Shown piece after piece: positions 22,501 to 35,314 of a DNA stretch of 64,000 nucleotides; positions within the stretch are counted from its first letter, which is position 1, and each line of letters opens with the position of its first letter. The position numbers were made by a program, and so were the translations under genes. This stretch comes from Acanthochlamys bracteata. Lineage: Eukaryota > Streptophyta > Magnoliopsida > Pandanales > Velloziaceae. The stretch is taken from positions 5,669,155 to 5,733,154 of the forward strand of contig CM034137.1 in NCBI GenBank assembly GCA_019914995.1, given 5' to 3'. The notes below the pieces were generated by a model. It saw nothing but the letters and a program-made list of their open reading frames with translations, had not been told where the DNA came from and did not search any database.

Positions 22501-25500
22501 ACTATGGGAACACCCGAATAGTTCGTCATTATTATTATCTGCTCAGCAATTAAAGAATGTCTTGAATATATTTCATAAGAAATTCCATGGGGTCGTTTGG
22601 ATTGCTTATTAAGTAATGATCTTGATGAACAATTTTGATAGAAATTTTTTAAATGAGTTTCTTTTTAGGTTAAAAGAATTATATTAAATAATTCTTTAAC
22701 CTATAATTTATTTATATTTTTTAAATTTAAAAAATTTAGAGTACCGTAATTATTTTTTAGTAAATGAAAAAATTGAAAAAGATATAGAAAATACACATAA
22801 GTAATACCAAACGAAGCTTAAGGGTATGTTTGGATACATAATTAAAAAATAAGAATAAGAAAATAGATTAGAAAAATAATAAGAGGACGGATAGAAAATG
22901 ATAACTATTTAACTTTACACTGTTTGAATATATAGTAAGAATAACAAATTATGTTTTGATAGATAGCTAAATGAATGAGTAATAGAAGTAAAGTTTTTAT
23001 AAAAATTCAAATGTCCTTTTTATTTATATTAATCTAACTTTTATTAATATAATTTTAAACTAATTTGATTAATATAAGCGAAGATAACTTTATTAATATA
23101 ATTTTTAGATTAATTTTTTATTAATGTATGATGTAATTTCACAAAACTTAAATAAAATTTAAATTAAAAATGGTCATATAGTTTTATTATTTTCTCTATC
23201 AACTAAAGTCAATTAAATTTAAATAACTAAAAATTATTATAATAAAAATTAACACATATTAATTAAATAAATATTTAATTTAAAAATATATAATTAAAAT
23301 AAATATTAAATAATTAAAAAATAAAAAAATAAATGGAGAAGCAAATTTGTTTTTTTTTGTCACCATATATACCTATCAAATTGGTAAGATACATATTTCA
23401 CCATCAATTTACCACAATTTTACCATCACCATTCCTTTCTTTCCTTTAATTAAATAAAAACAAACATTGTTAAGGTGGGAAAATACTTCACTATCACCAT
23501 TATTTACCACCAAAATCTATAATACAAATAATGCCTAAGATGGGACTACTTCAAAAAATAAAGTATTCCGGGTTAAAAAATCTATTTTTAGATTTTTCTT
23601 TAATGACTTTATTTTAAAATTAAAAAATTATATAAATAATACTGTTATAATATATAATATATTTATATTTATATTTAAAAATAAAATATAGTAGAATACT
23701 TTTTCTAAAATTAAAAAAAGATAAGAAAATAAAACCAAATAAACAGCCATACAACCTCTATAGGATTTTTATAAAAATTGTCCAACTTCGAGAAGGTAAT
23801 ATCATGAATAATGTGATATTTGTTTGTCAATACGAATGGCAATATGCCATCAACGGAAAACGGAATAGGTCAAGGAAGTGCAGATTGTTTTAGAAGTCAA
23901 TGAAAACGACGGACAAATTAAGATCAAGAGAATATAGGGCTTAATTATCAACGGATAAAACACATTTTCTTCAAATTTATTTTTAATACAAAAATAAAAT
24001 AAAAATTTTAAAATAAATTTCTTTTATCAAAAATTTATTTTTAATATAAATTAAATATAAAAAATACTTTTTATTAAAATTTTAATTTTTAATTTTTTTC
24101 AAAAAAATAAGTTTATTTAAAATAAACAAAATTTTAACTGTTCGTCAGAAACGATTGTATAATTATAAATGTGACTTTATTTTAAAATTTTTTATCTTTT
24201 TTATTTTATTGTTTTGATTATCTCAAGCTTCAAGCCTTAGGTGCGGTTTAAAATTATTATTTATTTAGTTTTTTATTTTTATCTAATTTTATATTTTTTA
24301 TTTTAAAAATTAATTTTGAAAAGCACTTTCAAAATGTTTGGCTAAACTTCAGATAGTATTTGTTGAGCTTCGTACCGTTTAGCTAAAATACCGTAATATT
24401 TTAATTTTATAGAGTAATTGTGTAACCATTTTCTTTATCTCATTCCACGGCATTGTCTTTGTACGAAAGAGATAGAAGTGGGAATTTGGAAATATTTTTG
24501 AAATGAATTTTTTAAAATAAAAAATATATTTATTTTTTGAAAAATTAATTTTATTTTTTTATTTTCAAAAAAATAATAAAAATATTTGATTTGATTAGAT
24601 AAAATTTTTATATTTTTAAAATTTTAAATAAAATTTTTAAATACTTATAAAATATATATTAAAAAATAAAAAATAAAAAAATTATTTTTTGATAAGTTAA
24701 ACGAAACAGCTCCCGAATATATGTATCAGAATCGTGACGTATATTAAAAATGGATAATTGATTTGAAAGATAGGACACCAAATGTTCTAGACAAACGGTA
24801 CCGATAGTATTCACTGTTTAATTATATTAAATAGCACTACTGTATTCATATATCTTCAAACAGAACAAGCAACCAGTTCACACCGGCGGAAACAAAAAAA
24901 AGGAGTACGAAAGGAACTCGAAGCTTAGTAATTAAGCATATACAGCTGTAGTCATTTTTAAACATAACAATTAGTTGCAAATGTGTTTAAAACATGGGAA
25001 TCAGGAACTCGATTTCTGGTCAAATTTTACAATATTTAAAAAAATTTATAAAATAATTTATTTAAATAAAAATTATATATATATATATATTATAATAATT
25101 ATAAATAACCCAAAAGGCACCTTTACAGCGAAAGGACTCCTTTGAGTTCGTTGGACCTTTTAATTAGTTTGTTTTTTCAGCTTTCATTTGTTTGGAAAAG
25201 ATTTTGTTTTATTCCATACATAATATGCTTTACTTTGGTTTGTAGGAAACATTTCTAGAGGGATTTGACTTTGACCGAATCCCATAGCTCAAATAAATAA
25301 ATCAAACCTTATTTGCATATTATTATTTATTATTATGTCATGATTAATCAAATCCTTCCATCCCTTTTCTACAATTGCGAATACTGTGGAAGCTGATCCA
25401 CAAGAGATTTGAAACAAACACTGCACTAAAATGTAGCATTTGCGTTAATCATAATTGGACATTTAAACAATAATAAGTTATCCAAAGCTATTAGCGGTTT

Positions 25501-26830
25501 TAAAAATACTTATAAAAAATACTTATCTGAAATAAAATATTTTTTTATTTTATTTCAAAAAATAAGTTTTTATAATCTAAAAGTAATAATAAAAATAATT
25601 AAATAATAAGATCTTACAACATAAATTTTTTTTATACTTTCTAAAATTTTAAATAAATTTTATAAAATATTATAAAAATTTATTTAAAATGTGAAATGAA
25701 TGATTAGAAAAATGCTCATATTAAACGCACCTTGATCAAGCTTATCTATAAAACATTAAAATTATTAAATGATAATTTTGAGAAATTTTCTATATAATAT
25801 AGAAAGATCTTTTCTAAAATTTAAAAGGTTTAACAATTTTGTAAATATACTAAAATTTTATTAAATAAGTAGTAGAAATTTTTTTATAAAAGATCTTCAA
25901 TGATATTAAAAAAATTATAAAATTTATCGGTATGTTAAATCTTACGATTTTATTTTAAATTTTTAATTTATGATTATATGCAAGCGTAATGATCTTAATT
26001 AAAAATTTTAATTTTCACAATCTTGATCTTGATCAATCAAATTTGAACGTGTACGATATTGTTTGGCTAAGCTAAAATTCTGGAGCTTTAAAGTTTAAAG
26101 TTGTTTCTATGACTTTAAATAGCAGTAAGATTTTGAATAAGAAAATGGCTTTAAGCTGATAAATATGTGGATAAATTTTTGTTGTATAAAACTGTTTGAA
26201 GTTTTAAGTTGAAAATATATTTAGCTAAAGTTATACTTATTTTCAAAGAAAGTATATAATAACTTGAAATACTATTAAAAATATAATAATTTATATTATT
26301 AAAATTTTAAATTTATTTTCATATATTATTTATTTTAAAATTTAATATTTTTATAATATAATATATTTAGTAGTAATTTATTATTGTAAAGTAAAAGTTA
26401 ATTTTGAAGTAGTAATCTCATATAAGATCTAAAGTGAACAGCTCTTCACCTTTGTCAAAGACTCAAAGCTCCCTTTGATCTTGAGTTTAAAGAAGTACTT
26501 CGAAAAATTCATCCTCTCAACTTATTTTCAAATTTAGTTAGAGACCTACTTTTTCTCTATAATGGGCACCAAATCATGGTTTAAAAATTTTTTCACATCT
26601 TAGTTTGAAACTCAACACGGGTGCACCCTGACTTTGCAGATATACAGTCTCATCAATTTTAATTATCACCGTACTCGCGTTAATAACCACGGAACAAAAC
26701 TTCCATTGATAAGTAGGGTTCAATTAAAGGGACAGTGTCCCTTTTTTTGTTGTTACCATTGGAGATCATATATTTTACGCCTGAGCTAACATGTACAAAT
26801 TGATTTTACCACCATGACCTTTGAAGCCAC
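19557..26830. other. Long AT-rich gene-free region
   Basis: About 7.3 kb without a supportable gene. It is dominated by A/T runs with many small foldback-like stretches ('ttggtt..', 'gtatgtttggata' and similar words at 22250, 22820 and 26060) that suggest decayed MITEs. One island at 21340-21790 has clearly higher GC content but no recognisable frame. A (TA)n run lies near 25076-25090. Confidence 0.5.
20120..22056. mobile_element. Possible non-autonomous DNA element with imperfect inverted ends
   Basis: The left end, from about 20121, reads GGGGCATTGTTTC then TCGTAATTGAGTTTCGTAAAAG. Read inward from 22056, the right end is GGACATGT, TCGTAATTG, a gap, then AATTTTACGAAAATG. Both ends then carry 'AGAGTTC.G' and TTTCAATT-type words in mirrored order. 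The interior holds the GC-richer island. No target-site duplication could be fixed. Confidence 0.35.
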
Positions 26831-26835
26831 AATGC

Positions 26836-29800
26836 TCATACAGGTACAGGCGTCAAGCCAGAAGATGATTGTAGACTGGTAGCATAGTCCCTAGCCCAGA
26901 AATCATAGTGTATAATCTCTTCAAGGGACGGGTTTACCACTAGGTCCTTCCTATGTGCATCGCATGTGAGCTCCACAAACTTGAAAATGTCCAGGTAACC
27001 AATCCTGAAATGCGAAGAGAACTTACCATAAAAGATGAGAAGATTAAATCACCTTGAACTGAAATTATTTTCTTACTTAGTGTGTGAATTTGAGAGAGTG
27101 CAAGGGATGAATTCTGTTTCATCCATAAATATAACATGGTAAAACAATTAAGATCTGTGTGAGCTCTTTCACCAAATTCTTACTTGACATATATAACATG
27201 CTAATAGCAATAGCCTAATTTAATTGTTTCTACCCATAATATGTTGCTATGAAATTCCTTAATTTATAGATAGAGATTCTTTTTGTGCCAGATTGAAAAG
27301 TTACTTCATAGTCAGGACCTGTATTCTACCAACTGATGATTGCATAAATATAAACAGGGAAAATCAGTTTGGAAGTTTTTATAACTATAAAAAAAGGAAG
27401 AAATTTATGTATGCATACTTTTCATTGATGAACATTTCCACAGCTTTCTCATTAGCGGCACTGAGGACTCCAGTCATAGTACCTCCAGCCCTTCCAGCTG
27501 TATAGGCAAGGTCCATTGATGGGTATTTCACATTATCAGGAGCTTTGAATGTCAAGGAACCTAGCCTGTTTGCATCCATTTTGAAACAAAAGGAACTTAT
27601 TATCAGTGTTCGCAAAGTTACAAATGACAGGAAAGTTTACCAGACCATGGGAGAGTAGAATTAGCATAGAAGAATTGGCCTACAGATGGGGACATCAAAC
27701 CACTCATAATTTCAGAATGGACCTTTCAGAAGAACATATTAAATGATGCAATCATATCATCTTTCTTGTAAAATGCAGTTCGACAGCCTCTGTTTCATAC
27801 TAAGATAGTGAAGATTCAGATAAAAGAGTGGGACTAGTTGTAAATGTTCCGAGGATTAAGGGGTGCATAGAATCACAATGTAAGAAGTAATAGCAGGCTA
27901 AATGAATAAGATCATACTTGCAAAGGTCTAGCCGAGGCCAGGTAACCTCAGAGCAGTAAATCCTATCTGGCCAAGATAGTGTGTAAAGGATAGGAAGGCG
28001 CATGTCAGGCCATCCCAGTTGCCCTAGAACTGACGAATCCTGAAAGTATAAAGACAAAGGTTTAATAATTTGAACGTGGTAAGAGAATATACTCAAACAA
28101 TGAAGTCCGTTATCCAGTAATATAAATCATCAGTAATGATATGATTCTGACCTGTGTCTCAACCATCGAGTGTATGATTGATTGTGGGTGAATCACAATT
28201 TCAATATTATCATATTCAGCGCCAAACAAATAATGCGCCTCTATCACTTCTAAACCCTGTTCAATTAAAACATAATTAGATATGGCTACAAAAATTCATC
28301 TAATTAAGTGAATATGAATATGAGATGGCAGAAAAAGAACTAACCTTATTGAAAAGTGTAGCAGAATCCACAGTTATTTTCTTTCCCATATTCCAGTTTG
28401 GATGCTTCAATGCATCAGCGACCTTGACATCTTTCAATTTATCAACTGGCCAGTCCCTATTGTATGATCAAGGAACATTCAATTAAAATTGTATCTTCAG
28501 AAATAACTGGCATATTAGAAATATAACTCAAGTCCTTTTTAATGCCAAATGTAGATATATTGGATATACAATTATCCTAATTGTACATATTTCTAATACA
28601 TACTTCTAAATAACAAGATTGGCATGGCCATATTTCCTAATTCAGACTCAGAGAGTCATCACAGTTTTGACAAGACTTTAGAACTGATATTATACCTGAA
28701 GGCCCCACCAGATGCTGTCAAAATAATTCGTCGAAGTGCACCCTCTGGTAAGCCTTGAATGCACTGGATACACAATAGACTACCTTAGAACCTTATCGAG
28801 AATAGTAAGCATATAAAAGAACAATTCTGATTAATGAGAACAGGCCTTGATACCTGGAAAATAGCGGAATGTTCTGAGTCTGCAGGAAGTATTTTAACTT
28901 TGTGCTTATGAGCAAGAGGTAGCACAAAAGGCCCTCCAGCAATTAGTGTCTCCTTGTTTGCTAATGCTATGTCCTTTCCAGCTTCTATTGCAGCTACAGT
29001 AGGCTGAATAAAGGAAGAATTCAAGATAGTAGGTTCTCAAGCTCAATAACACGAACTTTAATCATAACAAAGCAAATTCCTTTGTCCATCGTCTAATTTA
29101 GTAAAGAAACAAAGAAACAATACTATCCACTTTTTGCTATTCTATTAATTAGTCTTCACTATGTAAGTTGAATTCTCTAGTTTTTTTTTACTATATAACT
29201 GTTTTATCACTTGTTCCTATAACTGACACCAGTACAATGACCATTTCCTACTGTGAAACAGTTCCTTCTTTAAGGCTATCATTCTAAAGCCTGTCTAGAA
29301 GATCAAAGCTTCAATCACAGCTTTCCTCCAAATTTAAAACTGACATGAAAATAACATCCTAGAGGATCTCCCTCCATTAGCTTGCGAGGATTTAGTAAGG
29401 CTGCTTTTGCCAAAGCTCTACAGGCTACCTAAAACTTGTGCCTCCAACATTAGCAACAAAGTGAACGAATAGTAACCAATCATTATGTATAGGTGAGTAA
29501 TTCAAATCTGTGTTAAACTTGCAGCATAAAAGTTACAACTGAACCACAGCAAAAAACTATCAGTAGTTCCGAGTCTGTCTTACAATTTGCAAAAGAAGTG
29601 AACAAAATGCAATAGCCACTGTAAATATGCATGTTCTTAAGCTTGTATTGTTTAACAATTTTAGATATACCAAAAGCTGCATCTTAGATGGAAAACAGAC
29701 ATTGCATGCAAGTGCGTACGGAAACTTTGTACCAACTTAGAAAACTAAAGAAATTAAGTATTAGAAAATCAAAGAAATGATTTCTGACTACCTTCAACCC

Positions 29801-31947
29801 TGCACATCCTACAATTCCCGTAACCACTGTAACAGCATCTGGGTGGCGTGCAACCTGCAAAGTTCATATTCTCCAAGCATTAGTAAAATGAAGGCGTAGC
29901 GGTGATTTTACGCATTGAGCCAAAAAAGTGGATACAACCTCTATGACACCACCTTCTCCAGGAATAATTTCAGGTTTGTTGTCTACATCAGCTATGGCCT
30001 CTTTGAGTTCTTCAACCAATGCCACATTTCTAACCGCAACCACCTGAGGCTTGAATCTCTTCACCTGATTGACAATACTTAAAAAAATAAGCCTAACAAT
30101 TGTGAAATTTGCAATAATATATTTTCAAAACTATATACCTATATCATGTTACATGGAGAAGTACCTGATCCGCCAAGAGAGTCACATTAGACCCAGCTGC
30201 TAGTGCAACAATCCTAAATTTGTCTGGATTCTCTGCCACTATATCTAGGGTCTGAAATGCAAGATTACAAGGTTACAAATCAATTCCATACTCTATGAAA
30301 ACTTTATTTAAAAGCAGAATCAGTTATAGTTCGAATCTCAATAGATTAGCAGTTCTAATAAAATCTGTTTTATAGACTACTGTAAGATCAAACCCGACAA
30401 TTGGCTGAAATAAGCGCTAATTTGTTTTCACAAGCAGCATTCCTGTAGTGTACATATGGACAACAACATAATGACTTCCCATAATGAGAAGCAAAATTAA
30501 AAGATAACACTTCTCAAAACAAATGATAATAGGAAAAATATGAAAATTGGGTACCCTTGATAGCTGACGATACAAGCAAACAAAAGATTGACTTTTGCAT
30601 TAGGTAAAATAGATGTCAAATGTTTTTGCTAATAGTGAAACTAGTCAACAAATCTGAGTCTAAATTGGGATAACGAACCTGGGTGCCAATTGAACCAGTT
30701 GATCCAACAATTGAGATTGGTTTAGGACCATCCCATTTCTTCTGTCCAGGTTCAGCAACGGCATGACCTGGCCAGGCTGGCGGAGGGCCTTGCTGCATGG
30801 AGCAGGAAGCCCTCCTCAGACAACTGGATGCCTTCTCTTTCTTACCATTGTGAAATCCCACTGAAACAGTATAACTAATTCCGTTATAACAATAGCAAAT
30901 TACGTTCAGGCCAGACTTACGCACACCAATTCACCACCTGTACAAATCTATCAGCATAAGCAGAATATAAACTAATCATTTCTAAAAATAACTCCGCTAT
31001 GTTGCCGGTCCCAAGCCCGGATAAAGGAGAAGGGTTGACAGCCACTGTAAACTTTGTCTATTCTAATAACATGAATCCAAACATTACTAAAAACAATAAC
31101 ATGGAGAGAATTCCCACTACCAGTCATCATAACAAACAGAGGAATATGGATCATCAGTTTCATTTCAGAGTTCAGATTCTATTCTTTCTATTAACATAAG
31201 AATGCAAGAGTTAAAGAATTAAGGTATTCATGATTTTACTCCTATAAAAACCATCCATGTTAATCAAAAGAATCATCTCATTCCAACCAGCAATTCTCGA
31301 AAGGAAATTAAATTCTGCTGATGCAAAGAGACCAGCGACCTATTCCAAAAACAAAAAGAAAACCAAGTAATACATTTTAATTGCTGTGTGTTTACTGATC
31401 ATCGTGTTTGGTGAAACAATTATGAGTATTTTCGTTTAATGGAGAAATAGGTTACTTAGCGGTTAAACAACGAACATAAGGAACAGAAAATCCAACTGAG
31501 GTAATAAGTGTGGAAGACTTAAAGGTCCCAATACTTCACTTATGCGTATCCATTCATGCTAATCAAAAGAATCACCCATCCGAACCAGTAATTCGCGAAA
31601 GACAATTAAAATTTGCTCAAAAACAAAAAAAACAACCCAAGAATTAAAGAAAAAGATCGAAATTCGCCGCAAAATGTTACCACCAAAATCAATCGATTCA
31701 CAAGGAACAGCTATTGAATTCAAAACAAACATGTAAACAAATTGTGCTGAGTCGGAACTTAAGACAACCACTCTCTAAGCAAATTGATTAGTTCTCGATA
31801 AAACATTCACACCGACGAACAAATAAAAGACAGATAGAGAGGAAGCAAAAGGCATGGAGTACCTGTGAGAAGATTGAACGATCCTATAGTGGAGTCCAAG
31901 AAGGAGATCCCTTCAAGTTTTCCAGGCAAACTCAGCTTCAGAGCCAT
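26836..31947 (-). CDS. DXR: 1-deoxy-D-xylulose 5-phosphate reductoisomerase, complete, 12 exons
   Basis: DXR converts DXP to MEP with NADPH and a divalent metal, the first committed step of the plastid MEP isoprenoid pathway. Exons from 5': 31863-31947, 30679-30860, 30165-30251, 29939-30064, 29792-29854, 28854-29003, 28696-28763, 28345-28456, 28152-28256, 27918-28039, 27419-27565, 26836-27004. They sum to 1416 nt, giving 471 aa, normal for plants. Residues 1-50 are a Ser/Leu/Arg-rich transit peptide, followed by the plant motif PPPAWPG (54-60). GSTGSIG (81-87) binds NADPH. Asp223 and Glu225 (ADSEHSAIF) and Glu294 (NKGLE) are the expected metal ligands. ASGGAFR and [20 protein letters not shown] are the active-site segments, and the C-terminus ends GLTPVPV. 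Every intron is GT..AG in phase and no lesion was found, so the gene should be functional. Confidence 0.97.
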
Positions 31948-32200
31948 CTCTCTAAATCCTTTCTTTCTCTCTCTCTATCTCTCTCTCTCTATCCAATAAA
32001 CAACGAATCAATCAACTGCGTGTCCAATTTCGTATTACAGAGAGATCAGTGGGAGCTTTTCTTTCTTTTTTTTTGGGTTTGTTGTAAGAGGAAAGAGTGA
32101 GGGGGAGGGAGGGAAGAGATGATAAGAAGGCTCACGTGGGAGCAGACAGGCAGTGTTTTTTTTTAAAAACTCTCTGTCACTCACACAGTCACACTCTGAG
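31948..32200 (-). promoter_or_regulatory. DXR 5' leader with CT microsatellite
   Basis: Upstream of the DXR start codon a CT/TCTA-type microsatellite (31961-31993 on the plus strand, GA on the coding strand) lies in the probable 5'UTR, followed by a purine-rich coding-strand stretch to about 32170. GA/CT runs are common in plant 5' leaders. No certain TATA box was picked. Confidence 0.4.
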
Positions 32201-32219
32201 CGTTTCAGAGCGCTTATAA

Positions 32220-33236
32220 ATAATCTTTTAAAAACTATATTTTTTATGTTTAATGTATGAAATGAATTTTATTTTCTATCTAAATAATAATAATAAAATT
32301 TTATACATCAAATATTTTATATTTTTAAAATTTTATATAAAATTTATAAAATATTATAATTCAAAATTTTGAAATGAAAAAGAATTTTTGAAACTCTCTT
32401 ATAAATAATCTCAAACGCTTCTCAAAACTTTATTTAAAATTTTCATTTTTTAATAATTTTATATTATAAACAACATTATATAATAAATTGTTTATATATA
32501 TATATTATGATAAAATAAAATCAAATTTATTTTCAAAATCTTATAATAATATTTTCTAAAAATATTTTAAGCCCTCGTAAATATTCTCATCGTTTACTTG
32601 ATTTTTCTATTTTTTATAATTAAGTTAATGATCATCATGATTCATGTCTTTTATGTATGCCCTCAATAGTAGAAATATTATAATGACTAAACGTAAAACA
32701 TTGGACATGATGTAGATTGCACAACAAGAGCAAAGGCACACTAAAAAAAATTGTGTACATTAATATTTCATTAAATGTTACTGCTGAATTAATTATTTAC
32801 GTAAAAAGTTCAAATTCAAGTGATGGGAACGTATAGAGACAAGCAAGGGATAGGAAATAATGTGAGACCAAATTAGAATTTGGAATAGTTCGAATGAATA
32901 TGAAGACGCACACTTTCCAGAATCGGTCCTGGAACTTGAGAGCGCGTTTGAAAGAACTTTTCAAAAATTATTTTTTAATTTTAATTTTATTTTATATTTT
33001 TTAATATATATTTTATAAAAATATTAAAATTTTAAAAAAATTTTACGAAATGAAATTTTTTTATTATATATTTTTATTATTTTTTAAAAATAAAAATATT
33101 TTTTATTTTATAAGTAATTCTAAAAATCGCCGGAGCATTTTGACGCATAGATCATGTTTTAGAAGTGCGTTATGTAACGTTTGCTACGCCTCCCCACTCA
33201 AGCGCTTGTTTTAACTTTTTAAGTACAGACAAAAAT
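32220..33236. other. AT-rich intergenic DNA, foldback-like
   Basis: 'cttataaataatct' occurs at both about 32213 and 32399, and A/T-rich arms suggest decayed MITEs. No gene is seen. Confidence 0.35.
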
Positions 33237-33491
33237 GGCGTGTTTACTGACACCCTAAATTTTATTTTTTTAAATTTATTTTTAATATAAAATATATACA
33301 AAAAATTAAATAAATTTTTATCAAATTTTTTTTTTAAAAATTCATGTTTAAAACCTACTATAAATATATAATTAATATAAAATTATACTTTTTGTTAAAT
33401 ATTTTTAATTTTTAATTTATTTTTAAAATTCACTTTTTAAAAACTTTATTTTATCTAAAAATTCCACTTTAGCCCACCATGTAAACACGCC
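33237..33491. mobile_element. MITE, about 255 bp
   Basis: Terminal inverted repeat GGCGTGTTTAC (33237-33247) is matched by GTAAACACGCC (33481-33491). The A/T-rich interior is mirrored inward (TTTTATTTTTTT / AAAATAAAG). Target-site duplication is uncertain. A second, weaker foldback follows at about 33511-33752 (AGACGTTTGAGAATG / GACAAACACGTTCT). Confidence 0.6.
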
Positions 33492-33759
33492 CAAAGTTCA
33501 ACTCCAATTAAGAAGACGTTTGAGAATGATTAAAATTAAAAAGTTTTGAATAAATTTTATTTTAGAGTTTTCAAAATATAAATTTAGTTTTTTATTTAAA
33601 AAATAATATAAATTATATGTATATATTGTATCACATGTAACTTGTTTGTATTTTTATGAAGAAATTTTTTAAATACTATAAACAATTTATTAAAAATATA
33701 AAAAAAATTAAATAAAAAATTATATCATAAATAGTGACAAACACGTTCTAAATGTTTAG

Positions 33760-35310
33760 AGATAAAGTTGACCTGATCGTTTCATCTGATATTTTCTTTT
33801 CCTTATTGATTTGCTTGTGTTGCGGTCGCAGTAGGATTACATGTTGGTTAAGTCTAGCACGAGAGTGTTTGGTGCTTTGTGGGACTTCAGCAATAATATT
33901 CTTTGCTGGTCACTGCTTAGTTTTTAAGTAATTTGTTCGTCCACTAAATATAAATAAATATATCACTTTTCTCGAATTAGTCGAAAAAATATTTTAGGAA
34001 AACCCAAAATGTATAGATTACTAAAAACAGGAACCAGGAATTGAACAAGCTGAAATTGCAAGCAATGCAGTCACGAACACACCTGAATAAAATTAAATAA
34101 TAAAAACTACGAAAATTATGTAAAAAAATCAGCTTAGGAAAAAAAGAATGGTGTATTTCCATATTACCAAAATTCGATTTATGTATATAAGGTCATTTAT
34201 TTAAGCTTATTAAATTCACAACAAAACACACAGAAATGTGTGTAAAAATTACAGTTCCTTGTTTAGAACTTATAATGAGATATTCTGAAATATTATATTT
34301 GTTAACTTTACAATCAGATGGAAAGCAACTCCATGACTGGCAACACCGTTCTTCTATGAACTTTGACAAAGCAGAAGATGCTGACTTTCATTTTTGAAAA
34401 GTTGGTGATCTTGAATTTCTGGATAAAGTCTGTAGAAGTCCATAGGTAGGTTTGACGAATAACGTTTGCAATAAACCGTTACCTTTTTTTTCCAATCTAT
34501 CTATCTATTATTTCTTCTTGGAAAAATTTTAGTGCTTAGTCCGTTAATCCAACAGTTTTCATGAAGAATTTCATCTGCAGAATGGCAACCAAGTCGGCAC
34601 GGTATTACCATTCTTATCTTATTATTCCAAAGGCAGAGTTCCATCTCAATTCCGTTGAAATGATAACATTGATCTCTGTGAGTTATCTAGTGTCTATGTT
34701 TCTATGTTCTCATTTGTTTATTTCATCTGTCCTCTGAAAATTCTAAATTTTCTGGAACAAGACTCTAATATAGACTAAGCGAATCTATACTGAACTGTTC
34801 CCGATCACGATAAGCTTTTATTCTAATTGTATAACGTATATATATATATATAGAAAACATATAGACACTCTCTTCTCTGCCCTCTTTAGCGTTAATCGTA
34901 TTAGATTCAACGTCCAGAATAAGTAGAAAGTGAAAAAACATCGTCATGTCCTTATAACTTGATTATCGCTATTCGTCATGACCGTTATATTTGATTTGAT
35001 CAACGGTTAGAATTAAAATGAACATAGAAAAGAAAGGCTCCAAATTCCTTCCATGCATACCGTCGGTAAATATGCCAGTAACCGAAGTACGAGAAGGATG
35101 AACGAGCAGAAGAAAAATGATTTAGAAATAAAGACGTTCTTATGCGTTTCGCATTTTTATTCGGTATAAAAATTTATACAGTGCAACATAAGTAGCTTTA
35201 GCCAGTATCATATTGCAAGACCTTCCTTTATCATGGCAGCTTTGATCTCCATGAACGATCAATTTACGTTTACTTATTGCTACAGAAGGTAAGATCCCAA
35301 TTATTTGGAG
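33760..35310. other. No gene seen
   Basis: Intergenic DNA between MITEs and the 3' end of PEX14. Only short unremarkable frames occur. 35140-35310 is probably the PEX14 3'UTR. Confidence 0.4.
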
Positions 35311-35314
35311 CTTC

